A stretch of DNA of 39,031 nt from an uncultured Pseudomonadota bacterium. Its GTDB lineage: Bacteria; Pseudomonadota; Gammaproteobacteria; Competibacterales; Competibacteraceae. The DNA lies in contig CAIMUS010000057.1 in the NCBI GenBank assembly GCA_903844665.1, forward strand, positions 1 to 39,031. The letters run 5' to 3'. Under the pieces are notes generated by a model, which saw nothing but the letters and a program-made list of their open reading frames with translations, was not told the DNA's origin and ran no database searches. A program made the translations under genes and the position numbers. Of the stretch, positions 30,280 to 38,843 are shown piece by piece. The first letter of the stretch is position 1. Each line of letters begins with the position of its first letter.

Positions 30280-30608
30280 TCCAAGTGTGGTTGTTGACCA
30301 CGGAATTCCCGCCTTACGTGGGCGGCGGCATTGGAACATACTGCTTCGAGCTATCGGCCTGTGCAGCGCCCGCCGGACATGGCTATGGCGCTGTTGCCCT
30401 GCCGCACTTTCTGTTCAATTACCGGGTGCGCGTGGACTCGATGATGCACCGGGTGAATCGGGAAAATGATATCTACAGCTACGAGTGTATTGCCCACAAT
30501 AACGCCGCGCTGTTCGCGAAATACGCGGTTGCGATCGTTGGTCTGTTGAACGCGAATGGGCCGGGTTACAAGCATGACAATCCGTTGGTTCAAGCCAACC
30601 TCAATTGA
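30276..30608 (+). pseudogene. Truncated GT4 glycosyltransferase, N-terminal stump
   Basis: A 110-residue frame that starts like a GT4 enzyme: VWLLTTEFPPYVGGGIGTYC, then a degenerate AGHGYGAVALP where AGHxVTV would be expected. The following residues (NNAALFAKYAVAIVGLLNAN) recall the helix before the first domain's end. The stop comes before any donor-binding domain; full-length relatives have about 350-400 residues. The start overlaps the stop of the coiled-coil methyltransferase gene by ATGA, so it is probably still translated. The next gene starts nine bases on. I read it as the leftover of a deleted glycosyltransferase; a functional short protein cannot be excluded. Confidence 0.65.
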
Positions 30609-30617
30609 TCGACTTCG

Positions 30618-31676
30618 ATGAGCCGGAATTCCTTACGTTCAACGCCACTCGTGTCGGTGCTTATGCCGGTGTACAAGGATGCCGCGTTTATCGACGCGGC
30701 GCTCTCAAGTATGTTGCAACAAAGTTTTGGCGATTTTGAACTGTTGGCGCTGGCTGATCCGAATACCGACGAGCAGACTCTGACTATTGTTAAGGCCTGT
30801 TCCGATCCGCGTGTGCGCTTGGTGTATAGCGATATGCCGCTGACCATTGGAGGTAAACTCAATCATGGCATCGACGTGGCCCAAGGCCAATTCATCGCGC
30901 GGATGGATGCCGACGATATCGCGCTCGAGCAGCGATTTGAGCGCCAAGTGGCCTACTTGGAATCTCATCCCAATGTGGCTGTATGCGGTACTTGGTGCGA
31001 CCTGTTCGGCACTGAGAACTGGCAGTTCCGAACCCCAACCGACGACACCGAGTTACGTTTCTCGCTGGTCTTTGGCTGTGTGTTTGTCCATCCATCCGTA
31101 ATATGGCGGCGCGAGTCATTCGAGCATCACCGGCTACGCTATGACACTGCTCTACCTGTGACCGAGGACTACGACTTCTGGATCAGAGCAGCCCGTCTGG
31201 TGCGATTCGGCGCCGTACCTGAGGTATTGCTCCGCTACCGCAAGCACGAGCGGAGCATCACAAATCTGCGTGCCACGGAGGGGCGGGCGCAGTACCGTCG
31301 CCTCCAGAGACTCGCGCTACAGGATAATGGTTACCTCGTCGACGAAGACACGTTTGAGTTTCACCATCGGTACTGCACAGCGGGGCTTGCCGGCGACGAC
31401 GAGCTACCGCGGCTGCGGCATTGGTTGCACTGGCTTTGGCTGTCCGACCCTGGTGCAATACACCGTGATTCGGATGCCGTAGGACGTGTCTGCGCGCGTC
31501 GCTGGTTCGATGCATGTGCTGCGGCGTCCCGCTTGGACAAATACGTAATCTTCCGCTCGTCTGCCCTCACCAGCTTACTCGATCGTGCGGTCGTCGAGCA
31601 GTTTGCGATCGATTCAGGCACGGTGATCTTCCCGCGACGGCAAATTCCCTTGACAACCTATCCAGCGCCAGAGTAG
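30618..31676 (+). CDS. Glycosyltransferase family 2
   Basis: A 352-residue GT-A transferase: VSVLMPVYKDAAFIDAALSS (about residues 12-31), SFGDFELLALADPNTDEQT, GQFIARMDADDIALEQRFER with the metal-binding DADD (about residues 97-100), VHPSVIWRRESF and EDYDFWIRAARLVRFG with the catalytic-base region ED. It resembles chain-elongating GT2 enzymes of O-antigen clusters. After about residue 215 comes a helical C-terminal part without membrane segments. It should act at the cytoplasmic face on the lipid-linked chain. Donor and linkage are unknown. It closes the group that starts at 26263. A -35-like ttgaca at 31650 near its end could belong to a promoter for hddA, but the -10 match is poor. Confidence 0.85.
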   Translation: MSRNSLRSTPLVSVLMPVYKDAAFIDAALSSMLQQSFGDFELLALADPNTDEQTLTIVKACSDPRVRLVYSDMPLTIGGKLNHGIDVAQGQFIARMDADDIALEQRFERQVAYLESHPNVAVCGTWCDLFGTENWQFRTPTDDTELRFSLVFGCVFVHPSVIWRRESFEHHRLRYDTALPVTEDYDFWIRAARLVRFGAVPEVLLRYRKHERSITNLRATEGRAQYRRLQRLALQDNGYLVDEDTFEFHHRYCTAGLAGDDELPRLRHWLHWLWLSDPGAIHRDSDAVGRVCARRWFDACAAASRLDKYVIFRSSALTSLLDRAVVEQFAIDSGTVIFPRRQIPLTTYPAPE

Positions 31677-31781
31677 AAGCAGCCTTAAAAATCGATGGTT
31701 TTCCTTTATTCGGCAGGTGATTACCACTCTGATTTGTGTTATCCTTTACTTTATTGTATTTCTCGAGATTAACCGAAGATA

Positions 31782-32762
31782 ATGATTATTAGCCGAACCC
31801 CCTTGCGTATGAGTTTTGTTGGTGGCGGTAGTGATCTGCCCAGCTTCTACCAGAAACATGGTGGGGCGGTGATCAGCACCGCAATCAATAAATACGTTTA
31901 CGTAAATGTCAATAAAAAATTTGACAGTGGCATCCGTATCGCTTACTCTAAGACTGAGGAAGTCTCCAGTGTATCCCGGATAGAGCACAAGATTGTCCGT
32001 GCCACCATGGAATTCCTTGGCTTGCAAGGAGGGATTGAGATCACTACCATTGCCGATATTCCATCCAAGGGAACTGGTCTAGGGTCGTCCAGCACTTTTA
32101 CTGTGGGCTTACTGCATGCGCTCAATGCGTATAACGGTCAGTACGTCTCGAGCGAACAGCTTGGAGCCGATGCCAGCCATATTGAGATCGATGTGTGTGG
32201 TGAACCTATTGGCAAGCAAGATCAATATGCTGCAGCATTCGGGGGGTTCAACCTGATCGAATTTAATCCAGACGAATCGGTAGTCATAACCCCGATCATC
32301 TGTGCCAGGGAAACCTTGCAACAAATTGAGGAGAGCATACTCGTTTTCTATACTGGCATCACTCGTAGTGCCTCTGCGCTGCTCAAGCAACAATCAGAGG
32401 AAGTTATCAACAGTATAAGCAAACAACAGACACTGCGGAGTATGGTGGATCTTACCTATCAGCTATGGGCCGAGATCCAGAAAAACAATACCCTTGCCTT
32501 TGGTGAAATTCTGCATGAAAACTGGATGCTTAAAAAAGGAATCACTGCTGGAATCAGTACTAGTGACATCGATCAGTGGTATGAGCTTGCCAGAAAGACA
32601 GGCGCGATCGGAGGGAAGATTCTAGGTGCCGGAGCAGGAGGATTCCTAATGTTGTACGCGCCCCCCGATTCGCATCCAGCGATTAAGGCAGCACTCTCCA
32701 TGCTAAGACCTGTCGATATTGGTTTTGAGCGATTGGGTAGCCGTATTATTTTCTACCATTAA
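31782..32762 (+). CDS. hddA: D-glycero-alpha-D-manno-heptose 7-phosphate kinase
   Basis: A 326-residue GHMP-family kinase. It opens with IISRTPLRMSFVGGGSDLPS, the signature start of HddA-like sugar kinases. The ATP-binding motif 2 is PSKGTGLGSSSTFTVGLLHA (about residues 91-110) and motif 3 is GGKILGAGAGGFLML (about 282-296). GKQDQYAAAFGGFN is also typical. It phosphorylates D-glycero-D-manno-heptose 7-phosphate at C1 to give the 1,7-bisphosphate, the substrate of the GmhB-like HAD domain encoded at 15344. GmhA is encoded 19 bases downstream. The 105-base gap in front may hold the promoter of the hddA-gmhA pair, but no clear box is seen. Confidence 0.9.
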   Translation: MIISRTPLRMSFVGGGSDLPSFYQKHGGAVISTAINKYVYVNVNKKFDSGIRIAYSKTEEVSSVSRIEHKIVRATMEFLGLQGGIEITTIADIPSKGTGLGSSSTFTVGLLHALNAYNGQYVSSEQLGADASHIEIDVCGEPIGKQDQYAAAFGGFNLIEFNPDESVVITPIICARETLQQIEESILVFYTGITRSASALLKQQSEEVINSISKQQTLRSMVDLTYQLWAEIQKNNTLAFGEILHENWMLKKGITAGISTSDIDQWYELARKTGAIGGKILGAGAGGFLMLYAPPDSHPAIKAALSMLRPVDIGFERLGSRIIFYH

Positions 32763-32781
32763 ACTTCGGAGATTAATACCC

Positions 32782-33348
32782 ATGAATACCTACATAGGAT
32801 CAGCGGCAAACTACCTGGATAGACTCAGCAAAGTCTTGTCAGGGCTTGATCTGCAGCAAATTGACCAGGCAATTGCAATTATTGCTAATGCCTGGCAGAA
32901 CGAGCGGCAAATCATAACCCTAGGTAATGGTGGCAGCTCACTTACCGCCCTGCATTATATCAATGATTGGAATAAAAGTATCTATCTTGCTACCGGTAAA
33001 CCGTTCCGGGGGCGTAGTCTGATAGATAACATAGGCTTGATAATGGCTTATGCCAACGATGTTTCATTCCAAGATGTCTTTGTTGAGCAACTGAAAAATA
33101 TTCTACAGCCTCGGGATCTGGTTATTGCTATTTCTGGCAGTGGAAATTCTGAAAATGTAATTCGCGCCGTCAACTATGCGAATGAACAAGACGCAATCAC
33201 GCTAGGAATTTGCGGTTATAATGGAGGTAAGCTCAAACAAATTACACAGCACTACCTATGGGTGAATGTCAACGATATGCAGTTATCGGAAGATATTCAT
33301 TCCATTTTTGGTCATATTGTAATGCAAAAGCTGTGTGGATATTTTTGA
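32782..33348 (+). CDS. gmhA: Sedoheptulose 7-phosphate isomerase (SIS domain)
   Basis: A 188-residue protein from ATG 32782 (ggaga ribosome site); the longer frame from 32719 overlaps hddA and is discarded. It has the SIS-domain fold of GmhA: QIITLGNGGSSLTALHYIND (about residues 46-65), LIMAYANDVSFQDVFVEQL (about 90-108), VIAISGSGNSENVIRAVNYA (about 114-133), GGKLKQITQHYLWV and EDIHSIFGHIVMQKLC at the end, with the C-terminal His seen in GmhA. It turns sedoheptulose 7-phosphate into D-glycero-D-manno-heptose 7-phosphate, the first step of heptose activation. The usual GmhA A-D-S sequence after the GGS is changed to LTALH, as in some SIS paralogues, so assignment rests partly on the neighbouring hddA. 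Confidence 0.88.
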   Translation: MNTYIGSAANYLDRLSKVLSGLDLQQIDQAIAIIANAWQNERQIITLGNGGSSLTALHYINDWNKSIYLATGKPFRGRSLIDNIGLIMAYANDVSFQDVFVEQLKNILQPRDLVIAISGSGNSENVIRAVNYANEQDAITLGICGYNGGKLKQITQHYLWVNVNDMQLSEDIHSIFGHIVMQKLCGYF

Positions 33349-33500
33349 CAGTTATCCGCTTTCCTGTTTATCCAAACCCATTTCAAGTTAATACCGCTAT
33401 AGGTTGGTCTTTGAAGAGTTTGGTTGGAAAACTACCTATTAGCTTCTTGAGATATGTGAAAACACATAGCATTGGCAAAAAATAATCCAGAGAGGTATCA

Positions 33501-34511
33501 GTGAGATTATCAATGGAAAGTGGAGCGGTGAAAATGCCATTATTGTCAATAGTGATTCCTTGCTATAACGAGGAGGATGTCATCGGTGAAACCATGAAGC
33601 GACTCAAGACGTTTTGCTCTGAGCTGGTCAATCTCAATGTTGAACTCATTTTTGTCGATGATGGTAGCCGCGACTGCACCCGTGAACTTCTTAAAAACTA
33701 CGCATCAGAGGACACGCGAATTCGAGTGATTGGCTTTGCCCGTAACTTTGGCCACCAAATTGCGGTAACTGCTGGCATTGATGCAGCATCTGGTGACGCT
33801 GTTGTATTGATCGATGCCGACCTTCAAGACCCTCCGGAGGTGATACACCAAATGATTGCTAGATGGCGTGAAGGTTATGACGTGGTCTATGGAACACGCA
33901 CCGAACGTCCAGGTGAATCGGTATTTAAGCTCGTGACGGCTCGTGCATTTTATCGAATATTGAATTGGCTGTCCGACGTTTCAATCCCGCTCGATACGGG
34001 CGATTTTAGATTGATGAGCCGACCCGTAGTCGACACGCTTAGAGCCATGCCAGAATGCGATAGATTCGTGCGAGGCATGGCGAGTTGGGTTGGTTTCAAA
34101 CAGATAAATCTTCCTTACAAGCGTGCCGAGCGCTTTGCTGGAGAGAGCAAATATCCTCTGAGCAAAATGCTCCGTTTCGCAATTGACGGTATCTTGTCGT
34201 TTTCCACAAAACCTCTGCAAATGTCTGTTGTCTTCGGAATGATCTCGGCATTGCTGGCATTAATTGGAATTCTCTATGCTTTAGGATTGCGTATATTCAC
34301 CAATATCTGGGTTGAAGGTTGGACGGCATTAATGATTACTGTCCTCTTTCTTGGCGGGGTTCAACTCATCTGTTTTGGCATTCTCGGCGAATATATTGGC
34401 CGTATATATAACGAAGTTAAAAACCGGCCCCTTTACGTTGTGCAGGAGTATCTGGGCTTTAGCCAAGCTGGTCCGAAGATGTCCCGAAGTCCGGTAGTAA
34501 ACAAAAAATGA
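33501..34511 (+). CDS. GtrB/DPM1-like polyprenyl-phosphate glycosyltransferase (GT2)
   Basis: A 336-residue protein. GTG 33501 has a ribosome site (gagagg), while ATG 33534 (with ggag upstream) starts directly at the conserved MPLLSIVIPCYNEEDVI; either may be used. Blocks: VELIFVDDGSRDCTRELL, RVIGFARNFGHQIAVTAG, VVLIDADLQDPPEVI with the DxD (about residues 99-101), VVYGTRTERPGES, DTGDFRLMSRPVVDTL and RFAGESKYPLSKM. Two transmembrane helices follow (about 238-262 and 276-298), ending in ILGEYIGRIYNEVKNRPLYV. All hallmarks of the GtrB class are present, so it should make undecaprenyl-phosphate sugar from a UDP- or GDP-sugar on the cytoplasmic face. It overlaps the next gene by ATGA. Confidence 0.9.
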   Translation: MRLSMESGAVKMPLLSIVIPCYNEEDVIGETMKRLKTFCSELVNLNVELIFVDDGSRDCTRELLKNYASEDTRIRVIGFARNFGHQIAVTAGIDAASGDAVVLIDADLQDPPEVIHQMIARWREGYDVVYGTRTERPGESVFKLVTARAFYRILNWLSDVSIPLDTGDFRLMSRPVVDTLRAMPECDRFVRGMASWVGFKQINLPYKRAERFAGESKYPLSKMLRFAIDGILSFSTKPLQMSVVFGMISALLALIGILYALGLRIFTNIWVEGWTALMITVLFLGGVQLICFGILGEYIGRIYNEVKNRPLYVVQEYLGFSQAGPKMSRSPVVNKK

Positions 34512-35497
34512 CAGTCAAGCAGATACTCCGCCTTGCTACAGGAATAATTCTGGCCATATTTTTTACCTGGCTTATTGCTCGCCAGATCAATCTAGAGGAG
34601 ATCAAGAGGGCATTTTCTGGCACCAGCACAACATGGGTTATCATCGGGCTTGCTGCCTTTTCTGTCGGCTATGCCTGCCGGATTGAACGCTGGCGCTTAA
34701 TGTTAAAGCGTGACAACTTCAGCCTGAACTGGAGTCACTGTGCCGGGCCATTACTCGGCAGTTTCGCAGCAAACAATGTGCTTCCTTTCAGAGCGGGAGA
34801 TGTGCTGCGCGCGTTCGCATTCAATGGCCGACTTGGAGTCAGTTCAGGCGTCGTGGTGGCCACCTTATTCGTTGAGCGACTGCTTGATCTATTGATGGTT
34901 CTCGTACTTCTGGGAGTAGCGCTGGCTATATTTGGTCTTGACGTCAGTGGTTTTGCTGGCGTTGGAAGTGCTACACTTATTTTTATCGCGATTGGAATTT
35001 TGCTCCTTTTGCTGTTTCCACAGTTGTTTGCGCATGTCGCAATTGCTTCTGGCAAATTAGTTGCACTTATAGCCCCGCAACTGGGGGAAAAGCTACTTGA
35101 TGAAATCAATAAGAGCTTGGTAACACTGGGACACCTGTCCAAGGGAGACACAATGATCAGGCTTGTGGCGTGGTCGCTTGCTGCCTGGCTGGCTGAAGGG
35201 TGTGTGTTCTGGTTTGCTGCCTTGGCCTTGTCATCCATGGAAAATCCGGCGGCTGGCTGGCTGGCTCTGCCAGTTGGAACTTTAGCCACCCTTATTCCAA
35301 GCACTCCCGGATACGTTGGAACATTCGATTACTTCACTGTTCGAGCGATGAATGCGATGGGTAACAACCCCGCTGCTTCAACCGCCTATGCGCTACTAGT
35401 GCATGCCTTGCTCTGGATTCCACCCACACTTATTGGTGGGCTGTATCTACTGTTGCACCCAACAAAAAAACTGAACAAATCTAAAGTCTCTTGCTGA
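34508..35497 (+). CDS. YbhN/AglD-like flippase-like membrane protein (LPG_synthase_TM family)
   Basis: A 329-residue protein with about eight transmembrane helices. Family signatures are YACRIERWRLMLKRDN (about residues 56-71), LLGSFAANNVLPFRAGDVLR (about 83-102), VVVATLFVERLLDLLMVL (about 115-132) and TLATLIPSTPGYVGTFDYF (about 257-275). This family includes the flippase-like part of MprF and archaeal AglD; members next to GtrB-like transferases are suspected to help move lipid-linked sugars across the membrane, though the activity is not settled. Start and stop overlap both neighbours (ATGA upstream, TGATG downstream), so it is part of a tightly coupled set with the GT2 and the flavoprotein. 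Confidence 0.85.
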   Translation: MTVKQILRLATGIILAIFFTWLIARQINLEEIKRAFSGTSTTWVIIGLAAFSVGYACRIERWRLMLKRDNFSLNWSHCAGPLLGSFAANNVLPFRAGDVLRAFAFNGRLGVSSGVVVATLFVERLLDLLMVLVLLGVALAIFGLDVSGFAGVGSATLIFIAIGILLLLLFPQLFAHVAIASGKLVALIAPQLGEKLLDEINKSLVTLGHLSKGDTMIRLVAWSLAAWLAEGCVFWFAALALSSMENPAAGWLALPVGTLATLIPSTPGYVGTFDYFTVRAMNAMGNNPAASTAYALLVHALLWIPPTLIGGLYLLLHPTKKLNKSKVSC

Positions 35498-36825
35498 TGA
35501 ATCTAACACATAAGACCCAGGTAACCATTATAGGTGGTGGCTTCACTGGCCTATCTGCCGCCTATGAACTTGTAAAGCAAGGTATCGCTGTAACAGTCCT
35601 GGAGGCGGAACCTGAAATTGGTGGGCTGGCGGCCGCATTCGATGTCGGAGGCCAGAAGCTAGATCGGTTCTACCATCATTGGTTTACCAATGACATGGAA
35701 GTGATGGAATTGATTGGTGAACTAGATCTGAATGATCGGGTCGAGATCAACCCTACCAATACTGGCATCTATTACGCAAATAACTTCTTCAAATTGTCGA
35801 CCCCTCGGCATCTTCTAAATTTTACTCCGATTTCATTCATCGACCGAATTCGACTCGGACTGTTGACTTTACGTGCTCGCCGTGTTAAAAATTGGATGGA
35901 GCTTGAAGAAAAAACCGCACATGAATGGTTAAAAGAGATCGGCGGTGAAAACGTCTACCGAGTCGTTTGGGAGCCTTTACTCAAAGGTAAGTTTGGACCG
36001 TATTCGGAACAGGTTTCAGCCGTTTGGTTCTGGAACAAACTCAAGCTGCGTGGTGGCAGCCGCGGAAAAGGCGGAGAGGAGCGCTTAGCCTATTTCAAAG
36101 GCGGCTTCATTGGTTTGGCAGATGCTCTAGCGCAGAGAATTCTTGACCTAGGTGGACGGATTGAAACGAATACACCTGTTTCAACAATCAAGCCTGTTGA
36201 TAACGTTTGGCAAACGGCTATTCCAAACGGCGTGGTTACCTCGGACCGTGTTATCGCAACCACAGCATTACCTTTGGTTGCAGACATGGTACACAGTTGG
36301 GCTAGTCACGACTATGTGAAGAGTCTCGAACGAATTCACTACATTGGGAACGTCTGCTTGGTACTGGAACTTGATCGCCCCTTGTCTAGAACCTATTGGC
36401 TTAATGTTAACGACCCAAGTTTCCCATTTGTTGGGGTAATTGAGCACACTAATTTTGAACGGCCTGAGACCTATGGCGGTAATCATATTGTCTATCTCTC
36501 GAAGTATTTGCCACCTACTGATCCACTGTACTCCATGAATGCAGATGAGTTGCTGGACTACACCCTTCCTTATTTACAAAAAATGTTTCCCAGCATGGAG
36601 CGCAACTGGATCCGACGCCATCATCTCTGGCGGGCACGTTGGTCACAGCCGGTCGTGGAGAAACATTACAGTACTCTTATTCCGTCAGAAGATGGCCCTC
36701 TAAATGGCTTTCATATCTGCTCGATGGCCCAAATCTATCCGGAAGATCGTGGAACAAACTATGCGATTCGTGAAGGTCGGAAGATTGGCAATCGAATTTC
36801 TCTGGTAATCTCAAAAAAACAGTAG
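35497..36825 (+). CDS. FAD-dependent oxidoreductase (UDP-galactopyranose mutase / amine-oxidase-like)
   Basis: A 442-residue flavoprotein from ATG 35497, which overlaps the preceding stop by one base (TGATG). FAD binding: VTIIGGGFTGLSAAYELVKQ (about residues 9-28), VLEAEPEIGGLAAAF, then LDRFYHHWFTND, a histidine pair typical of the protoporphyrinogen-oxidase/UGM-like group. Further blocks are VWEPLLKGKFGPYSEQVSAV, LAYFKGGFIGLADALAQRIL and a C-terminal SMAQIYPEDRGTNYAIREGR. The class catalyses redox or redox-neutral rearrangement of sugars or polyprenoid-type substrates. Being locked between a flippase-like gene and a GT-C gene, it probably modifies a lipid-linked or nucleotide sugar. It is not a canonical UGM, so ring contraction is only one option. 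Confidence 0.82.
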   Translation: MNLTHKTQVTIIGGGFTGLSAAYELVKQGIAVTVLEAEPEIGGLAAAFDVGGQKLDRFYHHWFTNDMEVMELIGELDLNDRVEINPTNTGIYYANNFFKLSTPRHLLNFTPISFIDRIRLGLLTLRARRVKNWMELEEKTAHEWLKEIGGENVYRVVWEPLLKGKFGPYSEQVSAVWFWNKLKLRGGSRGKGGEERLAYFKGGFIGLADALAQRILDLGGRIETNTPVSTIKPVDNVWQTAIPNGVVTSDRVIATTALPLVADMVHSWASHDYVKSLERIHYIGNVCLVLELDRPLSRTYWLNVNDPSFPFVGVIEHTNFERPETYGGNHIVYLSKYLPPTDPLYSMNADELLDYTLPYLQKMFPSMERNWIRRHHLWRARWSQPVVEKHYSTLIPSEDGPLNGFHICSMAQIYPEDRGTNYAIREGRKIGNRISLVISKKQ

Positions 36826-36834
36826 GCCATAACG

Positions 36835-38625
36835 ATGAAGAATTTATTCTCTTCTTACCGATTAAGTATTCCCGATTATCTAATTGGTGGTTCATTTTTG
36901 GTGCTTTGCTATTTTTCCTTTTTTCATGGAGATATGTGGGGGGCAGGGTGGGATTCATTAAATTATTTGTTTGGCAACCCATTGGAGTTTTATGAGAATT
37001 GCAAGAAAATAAAAGGTGGTGGGGAAAATATGCTCGGTACCCCGTATCCGCCAACGATATATGTAATTTTCGCTGCATGGCTTTATCCATTCAAGCTTTT
37101 TGGCTTATTAACTGATCCTAATCATTTTCCCCTTTACCTTACATATTGGCTTAAGGTACTAACAACTCTAGTGTATGCTGCTTCAGGGTTGATTTTTTAT
37201 AAAATTACACAGCATTACTTTAGAAATAGAGATTGGGGTCGGTATGGAACTGCCATTTGGTTAACAACCCCGCTAGCAGTATTTTCTCAATTCATCTTTT
37301 CTCAGTATGATATTTTTTATGTCTTCCTGACCTTGGCGGGTTTTCTAATGTTTTTACGGGGAAATATATCAACAGCTTCTTTACTTTTTGGGATAGCAAT
37401 TACTTTTAAATATTTCCCTACGTTTGTGTTTATTCCGTTGCTTTTATTTTTTGAAAAACGAATTTTCAAAATTCTTGTTTCGTTGTTTATATTTTTAATT
37501 CCGACTTTATTGATTCAATACCTTTATGGTCAATCTCCAGCATTTATTGAAGGTGTAAAAAATCACAATGCAATTGACCGTGTTTTTGCTGCATCAATTG
37601 ATATTGGTGGTGGTTGGAAAATATATTATCTATTTGCACTATTTACTATATTGGCTGGAATTACATATTTATTAGAAGCAAGCAAAGAGAAGATGTTCTA
37701 TACTGCTGCTTATATTTTCCTGGTGGCTTCCATATTGCCTTTCCTTTTTATTCTCTGGCACCCCCAATGGGTAATGTTTTTTGCTCCTGCGATTGTATTG
37801 ACAACCATAATTGATAAGAGGTGCGATAGATTTTTGCTGCTCGACCTATTTGGCATGCTTTGTTTTATAGCAACTGTCTCTATAGCGTTTCAGAACAATG
37901 TAGATGCCGCAATGTTTAGGGGTGGATTATTAGGGTTAAATTTTAATAACTCATACAAGATGGCTAAGTTCTTTAACCTTTTTAGAGAGCACAGCAGTTA
38001 TGTATTTCTTTCTAGTTTCTGGGGCTATCTTGTCATTCAGCTTGTACTGAAATATAGACCTGTTATTAATTTAGGTTTAGGACAGGAAAATCGTTTTTTT
38101 GATTACAGAAATGTCAGGTACCGGTTTTATGTTGGCCTCTTAATTTTTATCTTTCCCGCGTGTCTTGCTATATACAAAGATTTTACGAACAAGCATCTTT
38201 CTATTGTTAATGAGGGGGCGGGAAAGCACTACGGAGAATTGCTAAAAGATAGAACCTTCGAGCAATCGTTTGTGGCAAAGGGACGCTTCATAAAAAAAGT
38301 TGATCTTCTGTTGGCAACCTTTGCTCGACAAAATTCTGGCTCTGTTTTTCTGGAGATAATTGATTCCAACAACCAATTTCTTGCAAAAGCTGAGCAGCCA
38401 ATTGAGTCTATAAATGACAATTCCTGGCAAACATTTAACTTTGACTCTATTAATGTGGTCAAGGATATGCCTTATAGACTCAGATTGACATCACCTACTG
38501 GACAAACTGGAAATGCGATTACCTGGTGGTCAACTCCAAACGATAGTTACTTGAAAGGCAATGCAATAATTGATGGTGTCTCGCAAGGTACTGATTTTGC
38601 GTTTAAGATAAAATTTGTAAAGTAA
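36835..38625 (+). CDS. GT-C-type membrane glycosyltransferase (GT87-like) with C-terminal beta domain
   Basis: A 596-residue protein. The first about 430 residues hold ten or eleven transmembrane helices. The first periplasmic loop has GDMWGAGWDSLNYLFGNPLE, including the D-rich start expected for GT-C enzymes, and GTPYPPTIYVIFAAWLYPFK. SQYDIFYVFLTLAGFLMFLR and FKYFPTFVFIPLLLFF follow, as in DUF2029/GT87 mannosyltransferases. From about 445 to the end the chain is soluble and beta-rich (LLLATFARQNSGSVFLEIID, YRLRLTSPTGQTGNAITWW) and should be periplasmic, possibly carbohydrate-binding. It likely transfers a sugar from polyprenyl phosphate. The gene is strongly AT-rich and starts nine bases after the flavoprotein gene. 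Confidence 0.75.
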   Translation: MKNLFSSYRLSIPDYLIGGSFLVLCYFSFFHGDMWGAGWDSLNYLFGNPLEFYENCKKIKGGGENMLGTPYPPTIYVIFAAWLYPFKLFGLLTDPNHFPLYLTYWLKVLTTLVYAASGLIFYKITQHYFRNRDWGRYGTAIWLTTPLAVFSQFIFSQYDIFYVFLTLAGFLMFLRGNISTASLLFGIAITFKYFPTFVFIPLLLFFEKRIFKILVSLFIFLIPTLLIQYLYGQSPAFIEGVKNHNAIDRVFAASIDIGGGWKIYYLFALFTILAGITYLLEASKEKMFYTAAYIFLVASILPFLFILWHPQWVMFFAPAIVLTTIIDKRCDRFLLLDLFGMLCFIATVSIAFQNNVDAAMFRGGLLGLNFNNSYKMAKFFNLFREHSSYVFLSSFWGYLVIQLVLKYRPVINLGLGQENRFFDYRNVRYRFYVGLLIFIFPACLAIYKDFTNKHLSIVNEGAGKHYGELLKDRTFEQSFVAKGRFIKKVDLLLATFARQNSGSVFLEIIDSNNQFLAKAEQPIESINDNSWQTFNFDSINVVKDMPYRLRLTSPTGQTGNAITWWSTPNDSYLKGNAIIDGVSQGTDFAFKIKFVK

Positions 38626-38641
38626 AGGTTTGCTCCTTTAC
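38622..38641 (+). terminator. Weak hairpin after the last gene of the plus-strand operon
   Basis: Seven perfect base pairs (gtaaagg 38622-38628, cctttac 38635-38641) around a six-base loop, starting within the stop codon of the GT-C gene. No run of T follows (ctatagtc), so it is at best a poor intrinsic terminator. Position at the end of the operon is the main support. Confidence 0.25.
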
Positions 38642-38811
38642 CTATAGTCTGTGTCATACGAATTCATACTCGAATCTAAACTTATTTTCTTTATCTACAA
38701 ATGCTTGTAGACAAAATCGGGTACGAAGTCATGTCTGGACTTTGGCCATTGAGTAGTTCTTGAAGTAGGAAGCAGAGGCAACGATGGGGTAAGCTAACGG
38801 GGTTCTCAAAC

Positions 38812-38843
38812 CAACCGGAGCGTCCCACAACCGGAGCGTCCCA
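38812..38843. repeat. 2 x 16-bp tandem repeat before a transposase gene
   Basis: The unit caaccggagcgtccca occurs twice in direct succession (38812-38827 and 38828-38843), ending in the first base of the transposase start codon. It could be a small slippage product at the edge of an insertion sequence. The remaining gap from 38642 to 38811 shows no gene; its part acgatggggtaagctaacgg may belong to the end of the element. Confidence 0.75.

Noticed and set aside
29666-30301. Long minus-strand ORF (211 aa) opposite the second coiled-coil methyltransferase
   Set aside because: It is a shadow of the 42-bp repeats; its sequence is a repetitive Arg/Val/Pro string without a family.
31650-31690. Promoter with ttgaca before hddA
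   Set aside because: The -35 box is perfect, but the only hexamer at the correct distance (gtagaa) is a poor -10, and the site lies inside the preceding coding region.
31817-31829. ops/JUMPstart-like ggcggtagtga for RfaH
   Set aside because: It lies inside hddA, encodes the conserved GGGSDLP motif, lacks the T expected near the end of ops, and is not upstream of the operon.
33258-33485. 75-aa ORF over the end of gmhA and the following gap
   Set aside because: The first half is a shadow of gmhA, and the rest shows no family or good ribosome site.
34735-35304. Minus-strand ORF of 189 aa opposite the flippase-like gene
   Set aside because: Low-complexity Ser/Thr/Ala-rich shadow of a conserved membrane protein gene.
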